DNA from: Paenibacillus phoenicis
GTDB taxonomy: Bacteria > Bacillota > Bacilli > Paenibacillales > Paenibacillaceae
Direction: 5' to 3'
Assembly (NCBI RefSeq): GCF_034718895.1
Contig: NZ_JAYERP010000001.1
Span: 3,695,501 to 3,759,500 of the forward strand
Length of the DNA: 64,000 nt
The notes under the pieces were generated by a model. It was not told where the DNA came from and made no database searches. It was given only the letters and a program-made list of their open reading frames with translations. The position numbers were made by a program, and so were the translations under genes. Every line of letters begins with the position of its first letter. The first letter of the stretch is position 1. This document shows, piece by piece, positions 1 through 9,509 of this stretch.

Positions 1-196
1 ATTTTCATTTCCTTACAGTTCTAAATTATACAGACATTCCTTAACGCGTACAGATAAGTCTCAGGCATATATTCCATGATATGGAATGTGTCGAAAATTG
101 TTAAGATTTCTGGTTTGATGTCCTAGAATGCCCCATAATTGTCCCACAAATGAGAACGGGACGATGATCGAGGGCTTCGATTTCTATTAAAAAACA

Positions 197-218
197 TAAA
201 AAAAACGTCTATCGACGT
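197..218 (-). terminator. Rho-independent terminator, distal
   Basis: Reading leftward, a 5-bp stem (ACGTC/GACGT) with a GATA loop is followed by a run of eight T. It lies about 100 bp beyond the dnaB terminator and could be a second stop for that operon. The stretch 1-196 shows no convincing gene. It contains a short palindrome (ATTCCAT-GAT-ATGGAAT, 71-87) that could be an operator for a gene lying outside the window. Confidence 0.55.
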
Positions 219-312
219 ACATTCAAAGTAGACAGACCGCGTTTAGCGGAAGTTTTTCTTGCGATATCAGGATGCTAATGCCCCGAAGTTTATACTTTCT
301 GATATCTTAAAA

Positions 313-339
313 AAGGACTGACGCATATCGTCAGTCCTT
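313..339 (-). terminator. Terminator of the dnaB operon
   Basis: A perfect 11-bp stem (AAGGACTGACG/CGTCAGTCCTT) with a 5-base loop is followed on the minus strand by a T run. It lies 22 bp after the dnaB stop codon, so it ends the gdpP-rplI-dnaB transcript. Confidence 0.85.
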
Positions 340-360
340 AATTCCTGTATTCAGCTAAAG

Positions 361-1722
361 CTAGCCAGCAAACGCATCCGCATGCGCCCGCTCATAATTG
401 GCGAACTTGTTAAAGTTCTTCAAGAACACCAACTCAACGGTCCCAACCGGGCCGTTCCGCTGTTTGGCAATGATAATCTCGATGATGTTCTTCTTTTCTG
501 TCTCTTGGTTGTAATAATCGTCCCGGTATAAAAACGCCACGATATCCGCGTCCTGCTCGATGGAACCCGATTCCCGAAGGTCAGACATCATCGGACGCTT
601 GTCCTGCCGCTGCTCGACGCCCCGGCTTAACTGGGACAAGGCGATTACCGGCACTTCGAGCTCCCGCCCGATCTGCTTAAGCGTCCGGGAGATTTCCGAG
701 ACCTCCTGCTGCCGGTTCTCGCCGGGCTTGCCCCGGCCTTGGATCAGCTGCAGGTAGTCGATCACGATCATGCCTAGGCCGCGTTCCTTCTTGAGGCGGC
801 GGCATTTCGCCCGGATATCGGCCACGGTCACCCCCGGGGTATCGTCGATATAAATCTCCGCTTCCGACAAGGCGGCAATGCCCATCGTTAGCTTTGCCCA
901 ATCATCATCGCTCTTGAAATCCCCGGTCCGCATCACGCTGGCGTCGAGGTTCGCTTCGGCGCAGATCATCCGCTGCACCAACTGGGCCGCGGACATCTCC
1001 AGACTGAAGATCGCCACGGTTTCTTTGGCGCGTACCGCCACATTTTGTGCAATGTTCAGAGCAAACGCCGTTTTACCTACGGAAGGCCGCGCCGCAACGA
1101 TAATCAAGTCACTGCGCTGGAAGCCCGCCGTCATTCGGTCCAAATCAACGAACCCGGAAGGAATCCCGGTGGTCGTCCCGCGGTTCTGATGCAACGTCTC
1201 CACACGCTCGAACACTTCCATCAGTACATCGCGAATGGGGATAAACCCGCTGCCCGAACGGCGGTTGGAAATCTCCAAAATGCGCCGCTCGGCATCGCTC
1301 AGCATGTCGGCCACGTCTTCGCCGCCGGCATAACCGTCGCTGACGATTTGCGTTGCCGTGCGGATCAAGCGCCGCAGCATCGATTTCTCTTCGATGATCC
1401 GCGCGTAATAATCCACGTTGGCCGCCGTCGGCACGGCATGGGCCAGCTTGGCCAAATAGCTGACGCCTCCGATTTCCTCCAGCTCACCGCGGTCCTTCAG
1501 CTTGGCGGTTAACGTCACGAGGTCGATCGGCTTGCCTTCCTCGCCGAGTTGAACCATCGCTTCAAAGATTAATTGATGAGGCTTATCGTAAAAATCCTCG
1601 GTCCGCACCCGCTCCATCGCGGTAATGAGTGCTTCCGATTGCAGCAGCACTGCCCCGAGTACCGCCTGCTCAGCTTCTAGATTTTGCGGGGGGATCCGGT
1701 CAAAAAACAGATCGCCGCTCAT
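361..1722 (-). CDS. dnaB: Replicative DNA helicase DnaB
   Basis: This is the hexameric replicative helicase that unwinds DNA ahead of the fork (called DnaC in Bacillus subtilis). The N-terminal primase-binding domain starts with PPQNLEAEQAVLGA. The RecA-like ATPase domain carries Walker A ARPSVGKTAFALNIA and the Walker B segment MIVIDYLQLI, and the DnaB-typical ending QRNGPVGTVELVF is present. Its 453 residues are the normal length. A strong ribosome site (GGAGG) precedes the ATG. It is the last gene of a tight leftward cluster and follows rplI by 2 bp. Nothing looks damaged. Confidence 0.97.
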   Translation of the reverse strand: MSGDLFFDRIPPQNLEAEQAVLGAVLLQSEALITAMERVRTEDFYDKPHQLIFEAMVQLGEEGKPIDLVTLTAKLKDRGELEEIGGVSYLAKLAHAVPTAANVDYYARIIEEKSMLRRLIRTATQIVSDGYAGGEDVADMLSDAERRILEISNRRSGSGFIPIRDVLMEVFERVETLHQNRGTTTGIPSGFVDLDRMTAGFQRSDLIIVAARPSVGKTAFALNIAQNVAVRAKETVAIFSLEMSAAQLVQRMICAEANLDASVMRTGDFKSDDDWAKLTMGIAALSEAEIYIDDTPGVTVADIRAKCRRLKKERGLGMIVIDYLQLIQGRGKPGENRQQEVSEISRTLKQIGRELEVPVIALSQLSRGVEQRQDKRPMMSDLRESGSIEQDADIVAFLYRDDYYNQETEKKNIIEIIIAKQRNGPVGTVELVFLKNFNKFANYERAHADAFAG

Positions 1723-1723
1723 C

Positions 1724-2167
1724 TTATTCCTCCGTCACTTGAACCTTCAACGTCGACTTCACTTCGGGATGCAGCTTCACCGGCACTTGCGTCACACCCA
1801 GCGTCCGGATCGGATCATGCATTTCGATTTTGCGCTTATCCAGCTTCACGCCGGCCTTCTCCAGCGCTTCGGCAACCTGCTTGCTCGTAATCGCACCAAA
1901 CAGACGGCCGCCTTCACCGGCTTTCGCTTTCAGCTGCACGGTCATCTCCTCCAGCTTCTTGCCAAGCTGGATCGCATCTTCCTTCTCCTTCTGTTTCCGC
2001 TTCTGCTCCGCAGCCGTTTGCTGCTCCAGCGTCTTCACATTACCTTCGGTTGCCGGACGCACCAGCCCGCGCGGAATCAGGAAGTTTTGTGCATACCCTT
2101 CGGAGACGTTTTTGATTTCTCCCTTTTTCCCTTGACCTTTAACATCTTGCAAAAAGATCACTTTCAT
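1724..2167 (-). CDS. rplI: 50S ribosomal protein L9
   Basis: L9 is a two-lobed protein of the large ribosomal subunit. The N-terminal signature [17 protein letters not shown] and the motif [13 protein letters not shown] are present, followed by the long connecting helix (residues about 40-75, rich in Lys/Glu/Gln) and the C-terminal domain with [14 protein letters not shown]. At 147 residues it is full length. The start overlaps the gdpP stop by 4 bp (ATGA), which implies translational coupling, and dnaB follows at once. The gdpP-rplI-dnaB order is conserved in Bacilli. Confidence 0.97.
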   Translation of the reverse strand: MKVIFLQDVKGQGKKGEIKNVSEGYAQNFLIPRGLVRPATEGNVKTLEQQTAAEQKRKQKEKEDAIQLGKKLEEMTVQLKAKAGEGGRLFGAITSKQVAEALEKAGVKLDKRKIEMHDPIRTLGVTQVPVKLHPEVKSTLKVQVTEE

Positions 2168-4146
2168 TCGAACAACCCCTCTTCCTTCTCTATTTCATCC
2201 AGGACGGCGAGCAGCTTCTTCTCCGCTTCCGCCTGGGTTCCTTCCAATTGAACAGCCGCATTCGTCAAATGTCCGCCGCCGCCCAGCCGCTCCATGACCA
2301 CCTGCACGTTCATGCTCCCCAGCGACCGGGCGCTGATTCCAATTAAGCCGTCCGGCCGCTCGCTGATGACAAAGGACGCCAGGACGCCCGTCATATTCAG
2401 CAGCGTATCGGCGACTTGCGCGATCAACAGCTGTGGAATCTTGCGGTTGGGCTCCGTCACCGCCAAGGCGATATGCCCATGGATCATGCGGGCATGCTTG
2501 ATGATATCGGCCTTGGCGATGTACTCCTGCAGATCTTCCTTCAGCAATCGCTGTACCATCACCGTGTCCGCCCCGTTTCGGCGGAGGAAGGCTGCGGCTT
2601 CAAACGTCCGCGAGCCGGTATGGAGCGCGAAATGCTTCGTATCGACGGTGATGCCCGCAAGCAGCGTCGTTGCTTCAAGCGGACTGAGCTCCACCTTCTC
2701 GTGAATGTACTGCAGCAGCTCGGTGACGAGCTCGCAGGCCGAGGAAGCATAAGGCTCCAGATAGACGAGCACCGCATCGGTCACAAATTCCTCGCCGCGG
2801 CGGTGGTGGTCCACGATGACGACGCGGCTCGCTTCTTCAACGAGCCGAGGCTCCATCGTCATGGAAGCCTTATGCGTATCGACGAGCACGAGCAGCGTGT
2901 GCTCGGTCATCAAATGCATGGCCTGCTCCGGCGAGATAAACCGCCGGAGCAAGGCTTCTTCTTTGTTGATGCGCTCCATCAGGCGCTCAATCGCCGGGTT
3001 CGGGCCATCCAGCACGATGTGGGCCTCGACCTTGTACATATCGGCGGCCTTCAGCACGCCGATGGAGGCGCCAATCACGTCGAGGTCCGGTACGCGATGG
3101 CCCATGATGATGACGCGGTCGCTCTCCTGCATCAAATCGCGCAAAGCATGCGCGATGACGCGGGCGCGGACGCGCGTCCGCTTCTCTATGGCGCCGGATT
3201 TGCCGCCATAGAAAGAGAGCCGCTGACCGGCCTTGACAGCGGCCTGGTCGCCCCCGCGGCCGAGCGCCATATCCAAGCTGGACTGGGCGAGTTCGCCCAG
3301 CTCACTGAAGCGCTCGGCGCCAAAAGCGAGGCCGATGCTGAGCGTAATCGGCACCTTCAGGTCCGCGGTCATTTCGCGGACCTCGTCCAGAATGACGAAC
3401 CGGCTCTGCTCGAGTTCGTCCAGCGATTTCTGATTCAGAATCATCAGATATCGCTCGGAGGACAGTCGCCGCAGGTACACGCGGTACTGTTTGGCCCATT
3501 CCGTAATCGCCGTCGCCACGCGGGCGATCAAGGCGGTCCGCTGCTGGTCGTCCATGCCCTGGGTGGCTTCATCCAGATTGTCCAGCAGCACGATGCCCAG
3601 CGCGGCCCGTTCGTCTTCATACCGTCTGCGCAGCACCGCCAGCTCCGTCATGTCATGGAGATAAATAATCCGCTCGTTCGCATCGATGGTAAGCTCATAG
3701 TAACGATCCCCAACCATCACTTCGACCGTCGTCCGAGCGCCCGCCCCATCCTTCTTGTCGCGGCTTGGCAAGGGGAGCTGCGGCAGCAGCTCGGACAGCG
3801 GCTGGCCCACGACGGAATCTTTGCCGTACATGCCAGCCACGAAATGATTATGCCATTCGACCGTCCGTTCTTCGCTGTACAGGATCAAACCAAACGGAAG
3901 CTTACTGATCGCCTCACCTTCCACCCGCTTGATCCGGTAGTTTAAATCGGTCACGTATCGAATCAGCTCTTGGCGGAACTGCCGCTCCGCCCGCAGCATG
4001 CTGTAGGTCAGCACACCCACGAGGCATAAGCTCACCAGCCCCAAAATCCAGTTGAAGTAGGAGACGAAGATGACGAGCAGCAACTGAAGCATGAACATCC
4101 ATACGGTCTGGTAACCGTACCAACGTTTTTGCAAAACATTTGGCAT
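2164..4146 (-). CDS. gdpP: Cyclic-di-AMP phosphodiesterase GdpP
   Basis: GdpP is a membrane protein that hydrolyses c-di-AMP and so tunes cell-wall, potassium and osmotic homeostasis. Two N-terminal membrane helices (residues about 10-55) are followed by a PAS-like domain, a degenerate GGDEF domain (about 175-300) and a DHH/DHHA1 phosphodiesterase module. The DHH part shows [15 protein letters not shown] and IVDHHRR. The DHHA1 part shows [10 protein letters not shown] near the C-terminus. Length (660 aa) and domain order match B. subtilis GdpP (YybT). It is coupled to rplI and lies just downstream of yybS. Confidence 0.95.
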   Translation of the reverse strand: MPNVLQKRWYGYQTVWMFMLQLLLVIFVSYFNWILGLVSLCLVGVLTYSMLRAERQFRQELIRYVTDLNYRIKRVEGEAISKLPFGLILYSEERTVEWHNHFVAGMYGKDSVVGQPLSELLPQLPLPSRDKKDGAGARTTVEVMVGDRYYELTIDANERIIYLHDMTELAVLRRRYEDERAALGIVLLDNLDEATQGMDDQQRTALIARVATAITEWAKQYRVYLRRLSSERYLMILNQKSLDELEQSRFVILDEVREMTADLKVPITLSIGLAFGAERFSELGELAQSSLDMALGRGGDQAAVKAGQRLSFYGGKSGAIEKRTRVRARVIAHALRDLMQESDRVIIMGHRVPDLDVIGASIGVLKAADMYKVEAHIVLDGPNPAIERLMERINKEEALLRRFISPEQAMHLMTEHTLLVLVDTHKASMTMEPRLVEEASRVVIVDHHRRGEEFVTDAVLVYLEPYASSACELVTELLQYIHEKVELSPLEATTLLAGITVDTKHFALHTGSRTFEAAAFLRRNGADTVMVQRLLKEDLQEYIAKADIIKHARMIHGHIALAVTEPNRKIPQLLIAQVADTLLNMTGVLASFVISERPDGLIGISARSLGSMNVQVVMERLGGGGHLTNAAVQLEGTQAEAEKKLLAVLDEIEKEEGLFE

Positions 4147-4157
4147 GCCTTCTCACC

Positions 4158-5078
4158 CTATCGTCTTGGTCTCGTAATCATATCCCGCAGCGGGAATGCA
4201 ATGTCCAAAATCCCCACGATTCGAAGCGGCGGAATAAACAACAGCGCTACAATGAGCAGAATCGGAATCACCGGATTCCACTTGCGATGATAGGCGGCAA
4301 AGAAGAAGAAGCTTGCCGTTTGCACCATAAAGAGAAATTGCAGCAGCGGCATCAGATTCAGCACAATCGTGCCCAGGAATCCTTGGCTTACCGCGTCTCC
4401 GCCAAACCACTGCAGCAACACGCCGATCAAATAGTACCAAATCAGCGAACGCGGCAGCCGCCAATCGCGGATCGGCGGCAGCTTCGGCACCGCATGACCC
4501 AAGCTGGACAACGTAGGCCGGGAGATCGCATGGGCTACCGCAGCCATAAGCAACGAGCAGACGATCATCGTAAAGGGAATCATCCGCACCGTCAGGCTGG
4601 AGAATTGCTGGCTCATCTCCGGCGACCAGACAATGGTGCCGGTCAGCGAGCTATCGGCGACATTCGTGAACGGAGCCATGGCCGCATTCACCAGGTCCTC
4701 AATCGCGTTAGCCAGATTAAAGTCGAAGAAGACTGTGCTGATCAGCAGAACCAGCAAAAATTCCAGCAAAATGGTGCCGGCTCCCGCCATGACCGTGCGG
4801 AACGCCGGGCTTCTTTTCTTATATAAATAGCCCATCACGATCGAAGGAATGATAAAATAGACGGCCTGCAGCAAGATCAGCGGGCCGAAGATCAACGCAA
4901 CCGCCAGCCAGACCGCCGCCACGTGCACAAGAAACACTCTTGTTGACAAGGTCGTATACAGCAAAATGCCCGGCACGATCAGAAAAAACATCGTGATCAC
5001 GGTCAGCGGAGTTGCAAGTGACAACAGAAGCAGCAAATATGCGGCGCTCCAGGCCACCGATGTCCAGCGTAACTTCAA
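4158..5078 (-). CDS. yybS: DUF2232 membrane protein YybS
   Basis: This is a polytopic membrane protein of unknown function, 306 residues with about eight hydrophobic segments, matching the DUF2232 (YybS) family. It is a constant neighbour of gdpP in Bacilli, so a role linked to c-di-AMP or envelope function is possible but unproven. The start is TTG, supported by a GAGGTGA ribosome site 5 to 7 bases upstream. The gene ends 11 bp before gdpP starts and is very probably co-transcribed with it. Confidence 0.8.
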   Translation of the reverse strand: MKLRWTSVAWSAAYLLLLLSLATPLTVITMFFLIVPGILLYTTLSTRVFLVHVAAVWLAVALIFGPLILLQAVYFIIPSIVMGYLYKKRSPAFRTVMAGAGTILLEFLLVLLISTVFFDFNLANAIEDLVNAAMAPFTNVADSSLTGTIVWSPEMSQQFSSLTVRMIPFTMIVCSLLMAAVAHAISRPTLSSLGHAVPKLPPIRDWRLPRSLIWYYLIGVLLQWFGGDAVSQGFLGTIVLNLMPLLQFLFMVQTASFFFFAAYHRKWNPVIPILLIVALLFIPPLRIVGILDIAFPLRDMITRPRR

Positions 5079-5084
5079 ATGGGT

Positions 5085-5387
5085 TCACCTCTTAGACATA
5101 TGTTCTTCCAGGGTAGAAATATCTTGATACCAATCCTCGAGCTGGTGACCCTCCTGCTTATGTTTTCTCAGTTTCTCCAAGATGCTGTCATCCATATCCC
5201 GATAGGAAACACCTAGTCTCCGCCCCAAAATATAACTGCTGACGATCAGGCTGGCAAGACTGTCCGTTACCCGTGTCGTGCTGCCTTCCCATAATGCTTT
5301 AAACAAACGGGATACGTGATCGACTACTTCCGTTTTGAGCCATTCAATCACTTTGGCACGTTTGGCTACATCCATTTCCCTTTGCAT
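5085..5387 (-). CDS. MazG-like family protein
   Basis: This small all-helical protein of 100 residues resembles the MazG-like family often found upstream of yybS in Paenibacillus-type genomes. The family is related to all-alpha NTP pyrophosphohydrolases, but the usual metal-binding EExxE signature is not evident here, so catalytic activity is doubtful. The start is ambiguous: Met1 lacks a good ribosome site, and Met5 (5375) has a purine-rich stretch unusually close to it. It is the first gene of the cluster leading to dnaB, with a promoter just upstream. Confidence 0.6.
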   Translation of the reverse strand: MQREMDVAKRAKVIEWLKTEVVDHVSRLFKALWEGSTTRVTDSLASLIVSSYILGRRLGVSYRDMDDSILEKLRKHKQEGHQLEDWYQDISTLEEHMSKR

Positions 5388-5429
5388 CGCGGACAGCTTC
5401 GACCCTCCCCGAAAAAAGCTTTATTCTTC

Positions 5430-5462
5430 ATTATAGCATATAGCAAACGCCACAAAAGACGC
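5430..5462 (-). promoter_or_regulatory. Sigma-A type promoter, extended -10
   Basis: Reading leftward, TGC-TATAAT forms an extended -10 box, with the -10 at 5430-5435. A poor -35 (TTTTGT) lies 16 bases upstream. It is about 40 bp ahead of the MazG-like gene and is the likely promoter for the MazG-like-yybS-gdpP-rplI-dnaB cluster. Confidence 0.55.
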
Positions 5463-5475
5463 AAACCTTTAGGAT

Positions 5476-5901
5476 TTATTGGGTTTGTGCCGTATTGCGG
5501 GTCACGAACTTCTCGCAATATTCGATGATCTGACTGCGCCGCACGATCCCAATAAACCGGCACCGGTCATCGACGACCGGTACGAAGTTCTGCACCTTCG
5601 CAAGATTAATCAAATCCTCCATGTCGGCATCAATCCGCACCGGCTTGATGTCCATCTTCAGCGGCACGTCCTTCAGGAGAAACTTTGAAGCGGTCTCAAA
5701 ATTAATCTTGCCGTTCGAATTTTTCATGTGCCATAACAAATCGCCTTCCGTTACCGTACCGACGTACACCCCATCGTGATCGATGATTGGCACGGCCGTA
5801 TAACGGTGATACTCCATGCGCTCCAGCGTCTGCCGTAACGTGGAATCCAGCGTCATGGTGACCACGTCATTTTTCGGAAGTAGAAAAAACGCTATATTCA
5901 T
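5476..5901 (-). CDS. Tandem CBS-domain protein, DarB/YkuL-like
   Basis: The protein has 141 residues and is built almost entirely of two CBS domains (about 5-65 and 70-132). The first shows YTAVPIIDHDG and VGTVTEGDLL. The second shows NFVPVVDDRCRFIGIVRRSQII. CBS pairs bind adenine nucleotides. The size and layout resemble the B. subtilis c-di-AMP receptor DarB (YkuL), and the gene lies next to the gdpP cluster, so c-di-AMP sensing is a reasonable inference but not demonstrated. AMP or ATP sensing is the alternative. GGAGG precedes the ATG. Confidence 0.75.
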   Translation of the reverse strand: MNIAFFLLPKNDVVTMTLDSTLRQTLERMEYHRYTAVPIIDHDGVYVGTVTEGDLLWHMKNSNGKINFETASKFLLKDVPLKMDIKPVRIDADMEDLINLAKVQNFVPVVDDRCRFIGIVRRSQIIEYCEKFVTRNTAQTQ

Positions 5902-6070
5902 GAGAACGAAATCCTCCTCATCCTTTCATTCAGACTCCCCTAATGGATACGTTTCGAAACCGAAGTTGTTCCAGAGCCGGCGGCATGAAAGCGGCAGCCG
6001 GAACACCGGACTGCCGAGGTCTGAAATCAGGGTATATTAACACTATAATCTAAGGTATGATGCCCCACGA

Positions 6071-7159
6071 TCACTCATTCTTGCTCGTGTTTGCCGCCGT
6101 TCCTTGATCGCCGTTTTGCTCCGTATCCGCCTTCTCCGCATCACGGGATTCCGGCAGAATCAAATCGGATGCCTCCGTATCCGGGTTTAGCCAGTTGTCG
6201 ATCATCTCTTTGGCGAAATCGACATCCTCTTCATTCGCTTTATCATAATAAACCCCATTGATCCGCATGCCTTCGCCCATAATCGTAAAGCCGCTAATTT
6301 GCGGAGAAGCATCTCCCAACAGGACCTTCTTGGACAATTCGATAATTTGGCTAGGCGGCAGGTCGGTCTTAAAATTATCACCCATCAGGTTGATTAATTC
6401 AGGGATTTTTGTCACTTGGTTCAGCTTTAACATCCGATTAACCATGGCATTCAGAAACACCTGATGCCGTTTCGTTCGGTTAAAATCACTGTCTTCGCGG
6501 TAACGTACGAAGTTGAGCGCCTCCGTACCGTCGTACAACGGTTTATTCGCCTTAATCGTAAACTTCTCATGATCCGCTTGTTTATTCACGATATCCTTGG
6601 TAATCGGCAGCTCTACGCCGCCCAGCGCGTCCACAATGTCACGCACCCCTTGGAAGTTAACAGCCGCATAGTAATCAACCGGATAGCCGATGAAATTCTC
6701 CACCGTATCCTTAGCCATCTTCTCCCCGCCAAAAGCATACGCATGATTAATCTTGTCTTCATCACCCTTGCCAACGATCTCGGTGTAGGTATCGCGCGGA
6801 ATAGAAATCAACAACACCTTGGCATCCTCCGGGCGCACCACCGCATAGATCATCGTATCGGAACGGGCAGGCTCGTTATTCCGTTGATCCACGCCCAGCA
6901 GCAGGGTGCTGAACGGCTTCATCTTCTCTTCCGCCGGCTCCACCGGACGGGTCTCTTCCCCTTCCAGCGGGGAATACGAGCGTTCCAACGTCTCCTCGAC
7001 TTTGCCTGACAAGAACAAGTCAAAGGCCATCACAGCAAGCGGTTTGCGGAACAAATATCCCCCTGCTCCCGCCACCAACAGGATTATGAGCACAATCCAT
7101 GCGATTTTCTTGCGTTTATTCTTTGATTTCATCTTCTGCCTACTTCGACGTTCGATCAT
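6071..7159 (-). CDS. LytR-CpsA-Psr (LCP) family ligase
   Basis: This is a membrane-anchored enzyme of the family that transfers wall teichoic acids or other glycopolymers from lipid carriers to peptidoglycan. A short basic cytoplasmic tail (KMKSKNKRKK) precedes one membrane helix (IAWIVLIILLVAGAGGYLF), then the extracellular LCP domain with LLLGVDQR, RSDTMIYAVV, ISIPRDTYTEI and NHAYAFGG. The acidic C-terminal tail is probably disordered. The chosen start has GGAGG 9 bases upstream; the frame is open further upstream without ribosome-site support. The gene appears monocistronic. A 17-bp-class inverted repeat without a T run lies downstream at 5967-6003. Confidence 0.88.
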   Translation of the reverse strand: MIERRSRQKMKSKNKRKKIAWIVLIILLVAGAGGYLFRKPLAVMAFDLFLSGKVEETLERSYSPLEGEETRPVEPAEEKMKPFSTLLLGVDQRNNEPARSDTMIYAVVRPEDAKVLLISIPRDTYTEIVGKGDEDKINHAYAFGGEKMAKDTVENFIGYPVDYYAAVNFQGVRDIVDALGGVELPITKDIVNKQADHEKFTIKANKPLYDGTEALNFVRYREDSDFNRTKRHQVFLNAMVNRMLKLNQVTKIPELINLMGDNFKTDLPPSQIIELSKKVLLGDASPQISGFTIMGEGMRINGVYYDKANEEDVDFAKEMIDNWLNPDTEASDLILPESRDAEKADTEQNGDQGTAANTSKNE

Positions 7160-7368
7160 GATTTTACGCCTCCATCGCCAATCTGGTTGATTTCCTTCTC
7201 TATCTGCAATTGCACTACGTTTCTGCTCATTCGCGCTTCTCTTGTCTAGCATTCTTCAAAACAACTCTACCGCTTTGTACTATAACACATCGGGGAAATC
7301 GGGTACAACAATGCGGCATATGCAGATGCTGGTCAACCAACCAATGAAGCTTGGGATGAAAAGAGAAG

Positions 7369-7400
7369 AGAGGCCCGCTCCTTCCGGAGATCGGGCCTCT
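7369..7400 (-). terminator. Terminator of the opp operon
   Basis: The 9-bp stem AGAGGCCCG/CGGGCCTCT is followed on the minus strand by a pyrimidine/T-rich tail, 44 bp beyond the oppF stop codon. Confidence 0.8.
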
Positions 7401-7443
7401 GCCGTAATCAACCAGCATATTTTGCTTACGAGAAGGCGTCTGT

Positions 7444-8484
7444 TTAGGCCAATACGGTCCCCGGTTGCAGCGGGAAATGACAAGCCACCTGACGTCCGGG
7501 AGCCGCCTCAATCAATGGCGGTTCCACCTTGGAGCATTGCTCCTGGGCAAACGGACAGCGGGTGTGGAAGCGGCAGCCGGAAGGCGGGTTCGCCGGAGAA
7601 GGAACATCCCCCTGCAGCACAATCCGTTCCCGCTTCTGCCCAGGCACCGGCTTTGGAATGGCCGACAGTAAGGCAGCCGTATACGGATGCAGCGGCGAAG
7701 CGAATAACGTCTCCGTCTCTCCGACCTCTACCAGCTTACCCAAATACATGACTCCGACCCGATCGGAGATGTGCCGAACGACGTTCAGGCCGTGGGCGAT
7801 AAAGAGGAACGTCAATCCTAGCTCACGCTGCAGCTTCATCAACAGGTTAATTACCTGTGATTGCACGGACACGTCCAACGCCGATACCGCCTCATCCGCT
7901 ACGATAAACTTCGGGTTCAGCGCTATTGCCCGGGCAATACCGATCCGTTGCCGCTGACCGCCGGAAAATTCATGCGGATAGCGATTGCGCCGGCTGGCGT
8001 CCAGCCCTACCAGCTCCATCAGTTCAACAACTCTAGCATCCACTTGCTTGGCAGTGAGGTTGCGGTGGACACGTAAAGGCTCGCCGATGATATCCTTCAC
8101 TAGAAAACGAGGGTTTAAGGAACCAAACGGATCCTGGAAAATAATCTGCATCTCTTCCCGAAGCTTCCGGAGCTCTTGCCCCCGCAAAGAATGAATATCC
8201 CGCCCCTGGTAGATGACTTCCCCTTCCGTGGCGCCTTGCAAGCGAAGAATAACGCGCCCCAACGTCGATTTGCCGCAGCCGGATTCGCCGACGAGCCCGA
8301 AGGTTTCTCCTTGGCGAATCGCTAAGGATACATCATCCACCGCTTTCACTTGACCAACGACCCGGCTGAGCAGGCCTTTATGAATCGGAAAATACTTCTT
8401 AATCCCGCGGATATCTACTAAAACCTCTTCGGACTTCAAACCGCCCGGTTGCTTGACCTCAACATTTACCGTTTCCGTCGTCAT
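7444..8484 (-). CDS. oppF: Oligopeptide ABC transporter, ATPase OppF
   Basis: This is one of two nucleotide-binding subunits that power peptide uptake. Walker A is [12 protein letters not shown], the ABC signature is [14 protein letters not shown] and Walker B is [12 protein letters not shown]. The C-terminal oligopeptide/dipeptide extension has [17 protein letters not shown], whose cysteines are typical of Fe-S-binding Opp/Dpp ATPases. At 346 residues it is full length. It overlaps oppD by 4 bp and is the last gene of the operon, followed by a terminator. Confidence 0.92.
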   Translation of the reverse strand: MTTETVNVEVKQPGGLKSEEVLVDIRGIKKYFPIHKGLLSRVVGQVKAVDDVSLAIRQGETFGLVGESGCGKSTLGRVILRLQGATEGEVIYQGRDIHSLRGQELRKLREEMQIIFQDPFGSLNPRFLVKDIIGEPLRVHRNLTAKQVDARVVELMELVGLDASRRNRYPHEFSGGQRQRIGIARAIALNPKFIVADEAVSALDVSVQSQVINLLMKLQRELGLTFLFIAHGLNVVRHISDRVGVMYLGKLVEVGETETLFASPLHPYTAALLSAIPKPVPGQKRERIVLQGDVPSPANPPSGCRFHTRCPFAQEQCSKVEPPLIEAAPGRQVACHFPLQPGTVLA

Positions 8485-9509
8485 GCGAGTTTCACCTCAT
8501 CTCTGCTGCTGTGGTCATCGCTCTTGCTTACTGGCTTATCCTCATAAAGCCAGCAGGACGCGCGATGATCTGCTCCGACCATAAACTCTGGCGGTTCCTT
8601 CTGCCGGCAAACTTCCGTCGCATGCGGGCAGCGGGGGTGAAACCGGCAGCCGGAAGGCAGTTGACCGATCGGCGGTATCGTCCCTTGGATCGTGTACAGC
8701 TCGCCTCCCCGTTCCCCTTCAAATCCCGGGATCGATTGAAGCAGCCCCGAAGTGTACGGGTGGCTAGGCTGATTAAAGATATCCTCCACCGGCCCCTCCT
8801 CGACGATCGCCCCCGCATACATGACAGCGACCCGATCTGCCATTTCTGCAGCTACGCCCATGTCATGGGTAATTAGCAGAATGGACATGCCAAGTTCGGC
8901 CTGCAGCTTCCGCAACAAATCAAGGATTTGCGCCTGTACCGTCACATCCAGCGCAGTGGTTGGTTCGTCGGCAATCAGCAGCTCCGGATTGCAGGCTAAG
9001 GCGATGGCAATGACGACCCGTTGGCACATCCCGCCCGACAATTCGTGCGGGTATTGCTTAGCGCGAATTTCCGGGGCAGGAATCCCCACGAGCTTCAGCA
9101 GGTTAACGGCCATGCTCCAAGCCTCATCGGCGTTCTTGTTCTGATGCAGCCGCAAGCTTTCGGCAATCTGGTCCCCTACCGTAAATACCGGGTTTAACGC
9201 TGACATAGGGTCCTGAAAGATCATCGCAATTTGGTTGCCGCGAATCTGCCGCATCTCTTCCTGTTTCTTAGCGGCTAAGTCCTGGCCGCGAAACTTAATG
9301 CTGCCCTCCATGATCGTTCCGCCGGCGTAATCGATCAGCCGCATGATGGCGAGCGAGGTGACGCTCTTTCCGCTTCCCGATTCACCAACCAAGCAAACCG
9401 TCTGTCCCTTGTCTATGGATAACGAGATCCGGTCCGTCGCTTTGACGACCCCATTTTCCGTTAAGAAGCCCGCCGTCAGTTTCCGGATTTCGAGAAGTTT
9501 CTCCGCCAT
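8481..9509 (-). CDS. oppD: Oligopeptide ABC transporter, ATPase OppD
   Basis: This is the second nucleotide-binding subunit of the peptide importer. Walker A is [15 protein letters not shown], the signature [16 protein letters not shown] is typical of OppD/DppD, and Walker B is [12 protein letters not shown]. The C-terminal oligopeptide-type motif [15 protein letters not shown] is present. It has 342 residues. Its start lies inside the end of oppC (34-bp overlap) and its end overlaps oppF by 4 bp, so the ATPases are translationally coupled to the permeases. Confidence 0.92.
   Translation of the reverse strand: MAEKLLEIRKLTAGFLTENGVVKATDRISLSIDKGQTVCLVGESGSGKSVTSLAIMRLIDYAGGTIMEGSIKFRGQDLAAKKQEEMRQIRGNQIAMIFQDPMSALNPVFTVGDQIAESLRLHQNKNADEAWSMAVNLLKLVGIPAPEIRAKQYPHELSGGMCQRVVIAIALACNPELLIADEPTTALDVTVQAQILDLLRKLQAELGMSILLITHDMGVAAEMADRVAVMYAGAIVEEGPVEDIFNQPSHPYTSGLLQSIPGFEGERGGELYTIQGTIPPIGQLPSGCRFHPRCPHATEVCRQKEPPEFMVGADHRASCWLYEDKPVSKSDDHSSRDEVKLA

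Noticed and set aside
2416-3945. 509-codon plus-strand frame opposite gdpP
   Set aside because: It is a shadow frame of the GC-rich gdpP gene: His/Arg/Gln-rich, no domain, and gdpP itself is unambiguous.
5967-6003. Terminator for the LCP gene (GTTCC..GCCGGC inverted repeat)
   Set aside because: The inverted repeat is imperfect and no T run follows on the minus strand, so it is not a convincing Rho-independent terminator.
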